From: Rheum nobile
Lineage: Eukaryota > Streptophyta > Magnoliopsida > Caryophyllales > Polygonaceae
Reading direction: 5' to 3'
DNA: 64,000 nucleotides
NCBI GenBank assembly: GCA_027886185.1
Contig: WOAB01000568.1
Coordinates: forward strand, 11,540,501-11,604,500
This document shows positions 33,906 through 45,745 of this stretch, piece after piece. The notes beneath the pieces were generated by a model that saw only the letters and a program-made list of their open reading frames with translations, was not told the DNA's origin and ran no database searches. A program made the position numbers and the translations under genes. Positions within the stretch are counted from its first letter, which is position 1. The number at the start of each line of letters is the position of its first letter.

Positions 33906-35516
33906 AGTGACCAGAATGCCTTCGTGGCTTTGGCTTGGTTGGTTGTCGTCGTGGCGTCTTTCCTTTCGATTTCTTTTGCCGTTTTTAGATTCGTACTGTT
34001 GTTATGTCGGATCTAACTTAGGGTTCCTTTTATGGGTCGACTCGAAGGTGTTTGTGCTAGCGGAGCTATACCCGTGTCGAGCCCGGAATCTCATCGTTGT
34101 CGTTAGGCTTGTTTCTATTCTCGGATTAAGGCAAGTGGCGGTTCGCTCTTGCTCATTCGTTCCATATTTACATTAATTATCAGTAGTTTATCTGAGTAAT
34201 TAATTTGGAATGAATACTCTGTTTGTCTAGAATTGGTTTTGGTAAACTGTTTTGGAAAACAAAATATTGATATTATAATAGGTTGTATATCTGTTAGAAC
34301 AGCGCTATTATCTGTGATCGCCTTTCGGGCCTTTATGTGGAGTTATTCTGTAATTGTTATTGTGTTGTAATTGTTAGTTAGCACTGTTAGATAGGAACGT
34401 TACTCGGACTCTATCCAGTCGTTTCTTTATAATCTGGTATCGGGGTGGCTCGTCTCCATCTGGTACTATTCTAAGGTCATGATCGGTCTCTTTTACAAGT
34501 GTGTAGAGGCAGGACACTTAGCTGGTGTCACAAACCTTCTGGTGTGCGTCACTCTCGACGAAACGTATACTAAGATGTGTCGTCCCAATGGTGGGGTACA
34601 CATGTAAAAGTCTAATAACGTGATGTGTGTTTTTGAAACATAAATCAGATAAGTGCTACTCGACGCACATAATTAATAAACCTTCGGCGAGTAGTGCAGC
34701 TAAGTTATAGTGCAGCTAGGAAAACTCGTCTCGACTTTGATCATAGTACGTTCTCTTTCCAATCTGGATTCGCTGTATGCGATGAGGTTGGTCGTGAACC
34801 GAAGCATCTCAGTCAACTTTTAAATCATTGTTGTATGATGCAGTAAACATTCCGGATTTGTCATATTTTCTTAAAGAATCAATCTCTTGGAGTCTCTTTT
34901 CGAGTCGATTTCTGTGAAGATTCAGTCTTCCAGAATCTTCTCTTGTGCATACCTCTTGTTTATTCCAGTAGGAGTATGATGGTTGACTATCGTCATCGGT
35001 TATTATTCGAGAAGTGATGAGTCTAACCTAATACGACTGCTTCGAATCATTCTGCTTTGTACCCTTACTAGTCTATTCAAGTAGACTAACCCACGAACTT
35101 TGTTCTCCGCATGTGGGCTGGTGTCATCCGTTCGATTCGGCACATCAGATTGAAAGTAGCTCAGAAGAATAGAAGGACTATGGAGTCGACGGTGATTTTT
35201 GAACGTTTTAGTTATTTCTTTAATCAGGTTGAGATCTTTTGGACAATGACTTTGGTTGTAATGTGTTTGATAAGACTTCCGTTGTATTTGGTTTAAACTC
35301 TGTGTTGACCTATTCGGGATTGGGTTGTAATCCCGTAACTCATGTTTCTTTAACAATGTTATGTTTTGGAATTGAATGCTTTGATCATTATGTATCATTT
35401 GTATTCCATAAATTGTATTTAAATGGTAAAGCCTTGGGTGATCTCGGTAAGGAACACTGGGGTCACTGGCGGTAATACCTTTCCAAAAGGGTTAAGTTTT
35501 GGGGGTGTTACAGTTG

Positions 35517-35529
35517 TGGTATCAGAGCC
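35517..35529 (+). promoter_or_regulatory. Primer binding site of the chromovirus
   Basis: TGGTATCAGAGCC, four bases after the LTR, matching initiator methionine tRNA. Confidence 0.9.
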
Positions 35530-35732
35530 AAAGGTTTTAAAACGGGTTTGGGATTTTTATAAACCATTTATCCGTTTCGAAAATGCTTTAAAAAGGGCTC
35601 TGAATTTTCAAAGTAAAAAGAATTTAAAAACACCGTTCATAGTCATGTCTTCTGGATAGTCTGATATAGTAAGCTTGCTTCTATGTCTAGAAAGACTAAT
35701 TCCTTACTCGTTATCCTATAGGAGATGGGTGC

Positions 35733-36671
35733 ATGTCTCTCTCAGAAGAAGGGGTCGAAGAGGCCGAGATGGATTCACCGTCTCCCGAAAGGCTAGACTT
35801 CCCTATACCCCAGAGGTGCTTCGAGGTTGGAGGCCCGAGCAGCCCATCTGAGGAGATCAAGCATATGCTTCCTGAGTCGGTAGTCCTGGTGTTAATGAAT
35901 GCTGTAGTTCCTGTGACAGCGCCAGTGGAGCCACCAAGGGAGGAAGCAATGCAAGAAGATGAATCGTCTAGGTACGCGAGAGGGTACTACAATGACGATT
36001 ACCTGATGGATATGATTATTGAAGGGAGCGAGGAGGAAGATGAAGAAGAGGACCACATAGAGGATGACCCCGAAGATGAAGAAGAGGACCCCATAGAGGA
36101 TGACCCCGAAGAGGAAGAGGACCCCATCGAGGATGATCCCGAGGAGGATACCGAGATGGACCTCAGCGGACAAAACCTGGAGTCCGATGACTTGAGGCAC
36201 TTGCTGGTGGATAGTTAGGAAACGGGGATGCAATTTATTCACCCCAGTTTAGAGTTACCACCTATGCAAGAGTTGCCACCAGTGCCAGAGTACGCACCCA
36301 TGTCAGAAGCTGATTGGGAGACACTGTATACCGAGTACGGTATTAGGAGAAGTGACAGGGAATCTCAGCCTATCCCTACTCCAAGAAGAAGGAGGTCAGA
36401 ATCCGAGCTGCAGGAGATCCTCTGCCAGAGTGAGGTAATCTCTGCAGAACAGCAGCGTCAGAGGGATGAGTTGATCGCCAATACTCAGAGGAGGGCTGGG
36501 ATAGGAGGGCCAGTCATGGACGACCCATACTTTACCATGACTGAGATAGGACCATGTGCTTCAGGGTCAAGCAGGGCGCGTAGTCCATCGTCAGATTCCG
36601 ATGGAGAGCCCCGCCCGAAGAAGCCTTGCATGAGAAGTCTTCCGTATAGGAAACATTTTGGGACGCCATGA
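35733..36671 (+). pseudogene. Acidic ORF upstream of gag in the chromovirus (one TAG)
   Basis: One frame of 313 codons from ATG at 35733 to TGA at 36669-36671, broken by TAG at 36216-36218. Residues about 90-145 are a run of Asp/Glu with a repeated IEDDPE unit (three to four copies of roughly 10-13 residues). The second half is Glu/Arg/Ser-rich, with RRRRSESELQEIL and a basic tail. No zinc finger, protease or RT motif. It is separate from gag (276 bp gap). Known Tekay/Del elements are usually described with gag-pol only, so this ORF is unexpected. Function unknown; it may be a disordered acidic accessory protein. Confidence 0.6.
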
Positions 36672-36947
36672 GATGGATCAACGTGCCTAGAATAGTTCCC
36701 TTTTTCCTAGTATTTCCGCATGTACCGTGTAAAACATTCCAGTATTGCGGCATGTACCTTGTAAAATACTACGATCTCCGAGCAATTTGGTCCTGGCACT
36801 CGGAAGATCGACTTATGTGTAGCTTGTATAATAGTTCCAGTTCATTTATAAAATACCCAGTTGATCTATTTCTGAGTGATTTTGCTACATTAAGTTTATG
36901 AAATAAATATTAATGTATGAAATACTTGGAATTGGATCGGTAAACAG

Positions 36948-38087
36948 ATGGTGAACACAATGAACACGACTCGAGCTGGTGTTGGGACCAGTCAGGATCC
37001 CAGACCAACCGCAAGGGATGTCACTCAAGACGAGCATGAGTCTGAGTCCCGCAATCATCCTAGACGTGAAGGTCAAGATCAGACCCAAGCACCAATGACT
37101 TTTGATGCTACAACGTTAGAGGCAATTCGAAGAATGGTCATGCAAGCAGTGACTGATATACCGCGACCAAGTGTGCCTCAAGCGCAAGAAGTGCCTACTA
37201 ACCCACCGGTTCCGAGGTTTGAGGAGCCAGAAAACCATGTTGTTCAGGAGAATGCCGTCAGGGCTAGAGACAGCTATGGTCGCGCTCTTAAGACCATCAC
37301 TTCCATGAGGCCCGATTGCTATAACGGGAAAGGGGTGCCAGTAGCAGTGACTCATTGGTTCTCCCATATGGAGAGGTTGTTTCGGAACGTGGAGTGTACT
37401 GAGGCCGATAAGGTCCATATCGCTTCTCTTCAGCTGAAGGAGGAGGCTAGCGAGTGGTGGGAGAGCACAGGTTTGGCAGAGAGCCCAGTGTTGACTTGGT
37501 CGATATTCAAGACCAAGATGGTTGATCACTTTTTCTCTCATGCTATGAGAGAGGAGAAGCATAAAGAGTTCTTGTACCCAAAGATGGATGGTCTGAAAGT
37601 GACCGAGTTGGCATCTAAGTTCAATCATCTTTTACAGTACGCCCCTGCCGAGATTACCAACGAGGCCCAAAAGATCTGGTACTTCCACGAGTGGATGAGC
37701 CCGGATATCAAGCCGTTAATGGTGCACCACACATGCTCTACCTTGGAGCAGTATGTGGATTGTGCCTATAAGCTGGAGGTAACTCTAGAGGAGTCGACCA
37801 AGAGGCGCAACCGACAGAAGTCGATGCAGAACCAGAACCAGGGAGGTGGCTTTAAGCGCCCTGCGCCACCGTCTGACTTTGTCAAGTCCGGCCGAGCTAA
37901 GACGGAGATGACGCAAGGAGGATCGACTCAGCAGTCAGGGCAGACCAGGAGTTTAGTTCAGTGTTATAACTGTGGTACTGCTGGGCACAAGAGCAATGAG
38001 TGTCAGAAGGAGAAGAGGTCGTGCTTTGGGTGTGGACGTGATGGTCATCTGCAGAAGTTCTGCAAGCAGGGAAGCAGAATGGAGTAG
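36948..38087 (+). CDS. Gag of the chromovirus
   Basis: 379 codons. The retrotransposon gag core (about residues 100-260) includes FSHMERLFRNVECTEADKV, EASEWWES and FLYPKMDGLKVTELASKF. Two CCHC knuckles follow: CYNCGTAGHKSNEC (about residues 341-354) and CFGCGRDGHLQKFC (about 361-374). Gag coats the RNA and forms the particle. The frame ends at TAG 38085-38087; the protease frame is offset, which could be a frameshift mutation or the natural gag-pol boundary. Confidence 0.88.
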   Translation: MVNTMNTTRAGVGTSQDPRPTARDVTQDEHESESRNHPRREGQDQTQAPMTFDATTLEAIRRMVMQAVTDIPRPSVPQAQEVPTNPPVPRFEEPENHVVQENAVRARDSYGRALKTITSMRPDCYNGKGVPVAVTHWFSHMERLFRNVECTEADKVHIASLQLKEEASEWWESTGLAESPVLTWSIFKTKMVDHFFSHAMREEKHKEFLYPKMDGLKVTELASKFNHLLQYAPAEITNEAQKIWYFHEWMSPDIKPLMVHHTCSTLEQYVDCAYKLEVTLEESTKRRNRQKSMQNQNQGGGFKRPAPPSDFVKSGRAKTEMTQGGSTQQSGQTRSLVQCYNCGTAGHKSNECQKEKRSCFGCGRDGHLQKFCKQGSRME

Positions 38088-38158
38088 AGTCGCAGCAAGG
38101 GTCAGTTCATCAGAGCAACCGATCTAGGTTCAAGCCTGTCGAGACTCCTAGCCCGTCA

Positions 38159-41100
38159 GTGCAGACGATTGCTCAGAACAAGGGAAAGGCCCCAGCTGTT
38201 TCTGGAAGTCAGGGTCAACGCTTGTACGAGATGCGTGAAGCAGATGGACCCAATGCTCCAATTGCTCAAGCTACTGTATACCTTCACTCTACTTCAGTGT
38301 GCATTCTATTTGATTCTAGTGCTACGCATTCCTTTATTTCGGATAGCTGTGTTAGCAAGTTAGACTTAGTGTGCAACGATTCGTGCGACCCTTTCATCGT
38401 TAGTCTTCCTAATGGACAACGTTTGGTGGGAACCAAGCATCTGTCCGACTTTCCGATTACCATTCAAGGTAAGGATATCGAGGCAGATTTAATCTGCATA
38501 TCCATGGCTCCATACGACATTATCCTCGGTATGGATTGGCTGACGCGTCACAAGGCGGTGATCGACTTCAGTTCAAGAACGATGACGGTGTCATCTGGGG
38601 GCTAGTTCGTGTGCAAGTTCAAAGGTCGGAATGACGCTAATAACGGCAAGCTGATCAATGTGATGGCTGCGTTTAAGCTACTACGACAAGGATGTGTCGG
38701 GTACCTTTGCTACTTGGATTCGCCCGTGAAGGATGGACCTGAGGTTTTTGATATTCCTGTAGTTAGGGAGTTTTCGGATGTCTTTCCGGAAGAAATTCCT
38801 GGATTACCCCCGAACCGTGACGTAGAGTTTTCAATTGATCTTGAGCCTGGTACGGCGCCGATTTCCAAATCACTGTATCGGATGGCTCCAGCTGAGATGC
38901 AAGAATTGAAGAATCAACTTGAGGATCTTCTTGACAAAGGTTATGTCAGGCCGAGTGCATCGTCGTGGGGTGCTCCGGTATTGTTCGTCAAAAAGAAGGA
39001 CGGATCGTTCCGACTTTGTATCGACTACCGAGAGTTGAACAAGGTGACGATCAAGAACAAGTATCCTTTGCCTAGGATTGATGACATGTTGGACCAGTTG
39101 CAGGGAGCAAAGGTTTTCTCCAAGATCGACCTGAGATCTGGATATCATCAACTCAGGATTCGTGAGCAGGACATTCCTAGAACTGTGTTTAGGACCAGAT
39201 ATGATCATTACGAGTTCGTAGTGATGCATTTTGGGCTTACAAATGCTCCAGCTATCTTTATGGATTTGATGAACCGATGTTTCCACAAATACTTGGATAA
39301 GTTCGTGGTGGTCTTCATCGACGACATTCTGATCTATTCTCTGAATGAAGAAGTCCACGAGGAACATCTGTGGACTGCCTTGTCAATCCTTAGACAACAT
39401 CAGCTTTTTGCTAAATTGTATAAATGTGAATTCTGGATAAAGGAAGTGGCTTTCTTAGTCCACGTGATCAATAAAAATGGGGTTATGGTTGATCCCCAAA
39501 AGATTGAAGCGGTGGCTAATTGGACACAGCCCCAGAACGTGAAGAAGGTGCGTAGTTTTCTTGGACTTGCTGGGTATTACAGAAGGTTCGTAGAAGGATT
39601 TTCAAAGATCGCTCTACCTATGACCAATCTACTCCGCAAGGTTCACAAGAAGTTTGTCTGGAATGACAAGTGTGAGGCCAGTTTCCAGGAGTTGAAGCGA
39701 CGACTGACCTCGGCACCCGTGTTAGCACTCCTAGACGGGAACGACGATTATGTGGTCTATAGTGATGCTTCAAAGTGTGGTCTTGGTTGTGTTTTGATGC
39801 AGAGGGGCAGAGTCATTGCTTATGCATCCAGGCAACTCAAGACGTACGAAGAAAATTATCCGACACATGATCTTGAGCTAGCAGTGGTTGTCTTTGTGCT
39901 GAAGATTTGGAGGCATTACCTCTACGGTATAAGATGCCAAGTCTTCACTGACCACAAAAGTCTCAAGTATATATTTACTCAAAAGGAGCTAAATATGAGA
40001 CAACGCCGCTGGCTAGAGTTGCTCAAGGACTACGACATGGAGTTGCTGTATCATCCGGGCAAGGCTAATGTAGTAGCTGATGCACTAAGCCGGAAGTCAA
40101 CGCACGAGACTGTAGTTGCTCTACTTACTGCTCAAACCAAGCTAAACCAAGAGTCATGCGACATTGAAGTCTTGTATGACCAGCATAGAGGGTACCTGAG
40201 TATGATGGAAATTCAGGCTATACTGCTGGATCAGATCAAAGAAAAGCAAGTCGATGACAATATCTTGGTGAAGTTAAGCAGTGAAGTGATGGATGGGAAA
40301 GCTCCCAGTTTTATGGTTCAGGATGATGGATCACTTTGGTTTCAGGATCGGATCTGTGTGCCTGACACAGAAGGTCTTCATCAGTTGGTGATGAGAGAAG
40401 CTCATTCATCTGCTTATTCTGTGCATCTTGGCTCTAGCAAGATGTACAAGGATCTCAGGAAGAAGTTTTGGTGGCCAAACATGAAGTGGGACGTAGCAGA
40501 CTTTGTGGCAAAGTGCTTAACTTGCCAGAAGGTCAAGATCGAACACCGCAGGCCAGGTGGTGAGTTGCTACCTCTCCCAGTGCCAGAATGGAAATGGGAG
40601 GACATCGTCATGGACTTCGTCACTGGGCTACCCAAGACTCGAAGTCAGAGAGTAGCTATCTGGGTAATTGTGGATAAGCTTACGAAGAGTGCTCATTTCA
40701 TAGCCATCAAGACCACATGGGAAACCCAGAAGTTAGCAGAAGTCTACCAGAAGGAGATTGTCCGCTTACATGGCATTCCTAAGACCATTGTATCGGACCG
40801 AGATGGCCGTTTCATGTTAAGGTTCTGACAGGAACTTCATAAGACTATGGGAACCGAGTTGAGGTTCAGCACCGCGTTTCATCCTCAGACAGATGGCCAG
40901 TCTGAAAGGACCATCCAGACCCTGGAGGATATGCTTAGAGCTTGTGTACTCGATCATCCGACTAGCTGGGAGGACAGCTTGAGTCTGATTGAGTTCACGT
41001 ACAATAATAGCTGGCATGCTACAATCAAAATGGCTCCATTTGAAGCTTTGTATGATCGCAGATGCAGATCTCCGATTTGTTGGGATGATAATGCCGACAA

Positions 41101-41662
41101 AATTCTGCTTGGACCAGAGTTGGTCGAAAGGACGGCTTCAGACATTGCTTTGATCAGACAAAGGATGTTGACCGCTCAGAGTCGACAGAAGTCCTACGCA
41201 GATCGGAAGCGCAGGACTGTCGAGTTCGAGGTCAGTGACAAGGTTTTTGTCAAGGTATCGCCATCCAAAGGAGTTTTCAGATTTGGTAAGCGTGGGAAGC
41301 TTTACCCTCGCTACGTGGGACCATTCGAGATTCTGGATAGAGTATGATCTCTAGCGTACCGCTTAGCGTTGCCGCCATCGGCTCACCCAGTGTATAATGT
41401 GTTCCATGTATCTCTGCTCAGAAAGTATGTGCCAGATGAGTCTCATGTGCTGAGTTATGAGGACATCGAGATTCAAGCTAATGGTACTTATGAAGAGTTG
41501 CCCGTGCGCATTTTGGAGCATCGGGAGAAGTGTTTGCGTAGCAAGATCGTACCGTTGGTACGGATTCAGTGGTCCAAGTCTGGATCAGAGGAAGTTACTT
41601 GGGAAACATGGGAAACCGAGTCAGATATGCTCAGGCGTTTTCCCGAGTTATTTTCGACCTAA
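38159..41662 (+). pseudogene. Pol of the chromovirus: protease, RT, RNase H, integrase, chromodomain
   Basis: One frame with TAG at 38603-38605, TGA at 40826-40828 and TGA at 41345-41347. Protease FDSSATHSFIS (usually DSGAT, so Gly is Ser) and DIILGMDWL. RT: SSWGAPVLFVKKKDGSFRLCIDYRE split by no gap, then VVFIDDILIYS with the DD pair. RNase H: YSDASKCGLGCVL, TDHKSL, VADALSR. Integrase: zinc region with CLTCQKVK, catalytic IVSDRDG and FHPQTDGQSER; the TGA at 40826 falls between those two blocks. The C-terminus reads as a chromodomain-like tail (RILEHREK, VTWETWETESDM, RRFPELF), as in chromoviruses, where it guides insertion to heterochromatin. Confidence 0.9.
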
Positions 41663-41698
41663 GTTTCGGGGTCGAAACTTCTTTTAAGGGGGAGGAGA

Positions 41699-44177
41699 TG
41701 TGATACCCCGTATTTTTGTAAGGTTATTTTGGGAATTTTGAGAATTTTCCCGAGTATCCGTTTAGTACGTCAGATTTAATTCAGGTAGCTTGAGACATTC
41801 TGTAATGTGCTCTGTATCTGTAATATTTTTCTCAGTGAAATAAAATACAGACGACGTGCTTCGGATGTTTATACGCGTTCGCGTACGATAATTTTTATCC
41901 CGGATTAATGTCTTGCTCGTCCAAAAGCTGAATGGGCGGGAAAAGGCAAAAACGGCGACCGCCGTAAAGTAACGGCGCCCGCCGTCGCTGGGCCCGAAGT
42001 GTCAGGCCGTCGTCTCCTACTCTGGGCTCGCCAGGGCTAGGAACGGCGACCGCCGTAATTACGGCGCCCGCCGCGGCCCGCCGTAGGCAGAGTTGCGGCG
42101 CCCACCGTGATTACCCAGAGGTCATTACCCGATGGTCGCCGGTGAGCTCTGGCCGCGCCGATCTAGCCCTGCTCGGCCTCGTCTAGGGTGATGATGATGT
42201 TCCCATTGCTTTGGCTATAAAAGGAGGTGTTGGGGGAAGGGTTTTGAGCCATCCCAGCACCGAATCTCAGTCAAATCTTCCTCTCGCCAGAGTTTATGCC
42301 CCTCTCCGGAATTCTGAAGCTTTCGCCGGTGTCGTTTGGTGGTGTTTCCAGAAGCCCTTGTGAAGCCTTTTGGTTGTCTTTGGAGGTTGGAACCCAGGCA
42401 AGGAAAAAAGGGGTCGAAACGCGCATCATTTTGGTGAGTTTTTCTCTCGTTCTGTCGTCGGAGTTCTTCACGGCGACCACCATGTTCTTTACGGCACCCG
42501 CCGTGATGAATGCGGCGACCGCCGGCAAGAACGGCGCCCGCCGTGATGAATGCGGCGACTGCCGCCAAGAACGGCGACCGCCGCCAGTGCCCAGAATGCC
42601 TTCGTGGCTTTGGCTTGGTTGGTTGTCGTCGTGGCGTCTTTCCTTTCGATTTCTTTCGCCGTTTTTAGATTCGTACTGTTGTTATGTCGGATCTAACTTA
42701 GGGTTCCTTTTATGGGTCGACTCGAAGGTGTTTGTGCTAGCGGAGCTATACCCGTGTCGAGCCCGAAATCTCGTCGTTGTCATTAGGCTTGTTTCTATTC
42801 TGCGGATTAAGGCAAGTGGCGGTTTGCTCTTGCTCATTCATTCCATATTTACATTAATTATCAGTAGTTTATCTGAGTAATTAATTTGGAATGAATACTC
42901 TGTTTGTCTGGAAATGATTTTGGTAAACTGTTTTGGAAAACAAAATATTGATATTATAATAGGTTGTATATCTGTTAGAACAGCGCTATTATCTGTGATC
43001 GCCTTTCGGGCCTTTATATGGAGTTATTCTGTAACTGTTATTGTGTTGTAACTGTTAGTTAGCATTGTTAGATAGGAACGTTACTCGGACTCTGTCCAGT
43101 TGTTTCTTTATAATCTGGTATCGGGGTGTCTCGTCTCCATCTGGTACTATTCTAAGGTCATGATCGGTCTCTTTCACAAGTGTGTAGAGGCAGGACACTT
43201 AGCTGGTGTCACAAACCTTCTGGTGTGCGTCACTCTCGATGAAACGTATACTAAGATGTGTCGTCCCAATGGTGGGGTACACATGTAAAAGTCTAATAAC
43301 GTGATGTGTGTTTTTGAAACATAAATCAGATAAGTGCTACTCGACGCACATAATTAATAAACCTTCGGCGAGTAGTGCAGCTAGGAAAACTCGTCTCGAC
43401 TTTGATCATAGTACGTTCTCTTTCCAATCTGGATTCGCTGTATGCGATGAGGTTGGTCGTGAACCGAAGCATCTTAGTCAACTTTTAAATCATTGTTGTA
43501 AGATGCAGTAAACATTCCGGATTTGTCATATTTTCTTAAAGACACAATCTCTTGGAGTCTCTTTTTGAGTCGATTTCTGTGAAGATTCAGTCTTCCAGAA
43601 TCTTCTCTTGTGCATACCTCTTGTTTATTCCAGTAGGAGTATGATGGTTGACTATCGTCATCGGTTATTATTCGAGAAGCGATGAGTCTAACCTAATACG
43701 ACTGCTTCGAACCATTCTGCTTTGTACCCTTGCTAGTCTATTCAAGTAGACTAAGCCACGAACTTTGTTCTCCGCATGTGGGCTGGTGTCATCCGTTCGA
43801 TTCGGCACATCGGATCGAAAGTAGCTCAGAAGAATAGAAGGACTATGGAGTCGACGGTGGTTTTTGAACGTTTTAGTTATTTCTTTAATCAGGTTGAGAT
43901 CTTTTGGACAATGACTTTGGTTGTAATGTGTTTGATAAGACTTCCGTTGTATTTGGTTTAAACTCTGTGTTGACCTATTCGGGATTGGGTTGTAATCCTG
44001 TAACTCATGTTTCTTTAACAATGTTATGTTTTGGGATTGAATGATTTGATCATTATGTATCATTTGTATTCCATAAATTGTATTTAAATGGTAAAGCCTT
44101 GGGTGATCTCGGTAAGGAACACTGGGATCACTGGCGGTAATACCTTTCCAAAAGGGTTAAGTTTTGGGGGTGTTACA
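41699..44177 (+). repeat. 3' LTR of the chromovirus
   Basis: 2479 bp. Carries the same TATA box (42216-42224) and both palindrome clusters (41952-42108, 42470-42585), and ends GGGGGTGTTACA. A short segment present near 34700 in the 5' LTR is absent here. Confidence 0.92.
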
Positions 44178-44845
44178 TGGGGGGTGTGAGGTAGTGGGGC
44201 TAGGTTAGGGGAGGAAAAAGGTAAAAGGGAAGCAAAAATAATGATGATGGGCCGGCCATGTGCAATGGCCCATCGAGAGAAATCTCGGCCCAAAGGGGGG
44301 CCCAATCCGTCAAAACCTTAGTTACCACTCAAGAAATAAAAATATTACTCACCCGTTTAAGGTTTTTTCGGGGCCCTTTATTCTTTCTTTTTTTTTTGGG
44401 TTGAGGAATCATACCAGACCTCCACCGCGGGGCGGTGAACTAGTAGGGCACAACGTCTCTTCTCAATTTTTACTTTCGTACCTGAAATGTGAGTAATAGG
44501 CGAACGAAACAAAGCAAAATAAACTACGAAAATAATCTAATGAAAGGAAAAATCAAAGAAAAATTACCACGGGTTGCCTCCCGGTCAGCACCTTAGTTAA
44601 CGTCGTTGGCTCGACGTACTGCAAATCACCTACCATCTGGAATAGGTTCCCTTCGGAATCCGCCTATTCGTCGCATCCTGTCGAGACTTCCCATGGAAAG
44701 GTTTAGACCTTAGACCATGTTCCTTCTTTGCCAATAACTACATGCTTACTTCCTTTGGAGTATCTCCCCCATACTTAGAGCGATGTGGGGGTCGATATGG
44801 CTCAATCTGTATATGTTGCACGTCACTAGATAAAGGCTTACAGCC
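44178..44845 (-). other. Junction region of the Athila-like element where pol is missing
   Basis: Begins (left) with the TGGGG duplication. Non-coding, with one CACCGCGGGGCGGTGAAC motif at 44423-44440 and a minus-strand polypurine tract TAAGTATGGGGGAGATA (44761-44778). On the minus strand this directly follows the protease stop, where an autonomous relative would have RT. Confidence 0.6.
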
Positions 44846-45745
44846 TTATATGGTTAGTGCAGGGGGGCAAGTGCCCAAAATAGAGGGAATGTAATCTCCT
44901 ATCTCATCCAGCAAAACATCACACACACACAGCTCATGCAATTCATGCAACTCAGTAGGTCCAGCAATAGTAGAACACTCAACTACGGTCTCTACTGCAT
45001 CAGTTTTAACATTTTCATGCACATGATCATCAATATCACTAATACAGCAAGGAGCAGGCAATTCAATGGAGTTGGCTTTATGAATATTGTGTTCAAAAAT
45101 TATTTCATCGAATTCCATAGTTAAAGTTCCACTATCTACATCAATCTTTGTCATGGAAGTTTTCATAAAAGGTCGACCTAGCATAACTGGAGCCACCTGC
45201 TCGTCATAGTCCATATCCATAACAAAGAAATCAGCAGGAAAAATCAAAGAACCTATCCAGACAAGAACATCTTCTACAACACCCTTAGGGGGCACACAAG
45301 AACCATCAGCCAGTTGTATCACAATGTTAGAATCATGCAAGGGTCCTATTCCTAAATCTTCAATCAATGAATAAGGCAACACATTAATTGAGGCACCCAA
45401 GTCTAACAAGGCTTTCTCAAAACGATGCCCACCTATAGTAATAGGAATAGTAAAAGTACTTGGGTCCTTGCACTTCTCAGGCAAACGCCTCTGAACTACC
45501 GCTGAAACTTGTTCACCCACCGGACTCTTCTTTTGGACCTTCTGCTTTTGAGTCCTCTTTACCGTGCACAACTCCTTTAAGAACTTGGCATATCGCGGGA
45601 TAGCCTTAATAAGCTTGAGCAGGGGGATGTTCACCTCACAGTTCTGAAATGTCTCGAACAGATCACTGTCGTCGACTACTCTCTTAGCTTTTAGCGCCTC
45701 AGGAAAAGGTGTTGGGGGCTTCTCAGAACCCAGAGGAGGAAACAT
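44846..45745 (-). pseudogene. Protease region of the Athila-like element
   Basis: About 300 codons in a frame offset from the preceding gag. Contains the retropepsin site ALLDLGASINVLPYSL, then APVMLGRPFMKTS with the second conserved block, and a C-terminal tail ending at 44846. The LDLGAS form is characteristic of Athila/Tat-type Gypsy elements. It processes Gag in autonomous relatives. It ends without any RT sequence. Confidence 0.8.

Larger units (their letters stand above)
33019..35512 (+). repeat. 5' LTR of the chromovirus
   Basis: TGTGATACCCCG...GGGGGTGTTACA. TATA box TATAAAAGG at 33536-33544. Eleven GC-rich palindrome-like sites lie in two clusters, 33272-33428 and 33790-33905. Apparent ORFs on both strands in this part (for example 33616-34176 plus, 33535-33888 minus) follow from the repeated CGGCG words. 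Confidence 0.92.
33019..44177 (+). mobile_element. Tekay/Del-type chromovirus (Ty3/Gypsy)
   Basis: Target duplication TGGGG (33014-33018 and 44178-44182). LTRs are 33019-35512 (2494 bp) and 41699-44177 (2479 bp), with few differences, so insertion was recent. Primer site at 35517-35529, an extra ORF at 35733-36671, gag 36948-38087, protease-RT-RNase H-integrase-chromodomain 38159-41662, and polypurine tract AAGGGGGAGGAG just before 41699. Coding parts are broken by single stops and one frameshift. 11.2 kb long. It inserted in the Athila-like element in the opposite orientation. Confidence 0.92.

Noticed and set aside
33535..34176. ORFs on both strands within the chromovirus LTR, also present at 42215-42880
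   Set aside because: They arise from CGGCG-rich palindromes that avoid stops. They are present in both LTRs only because the LTRs are recent copies.
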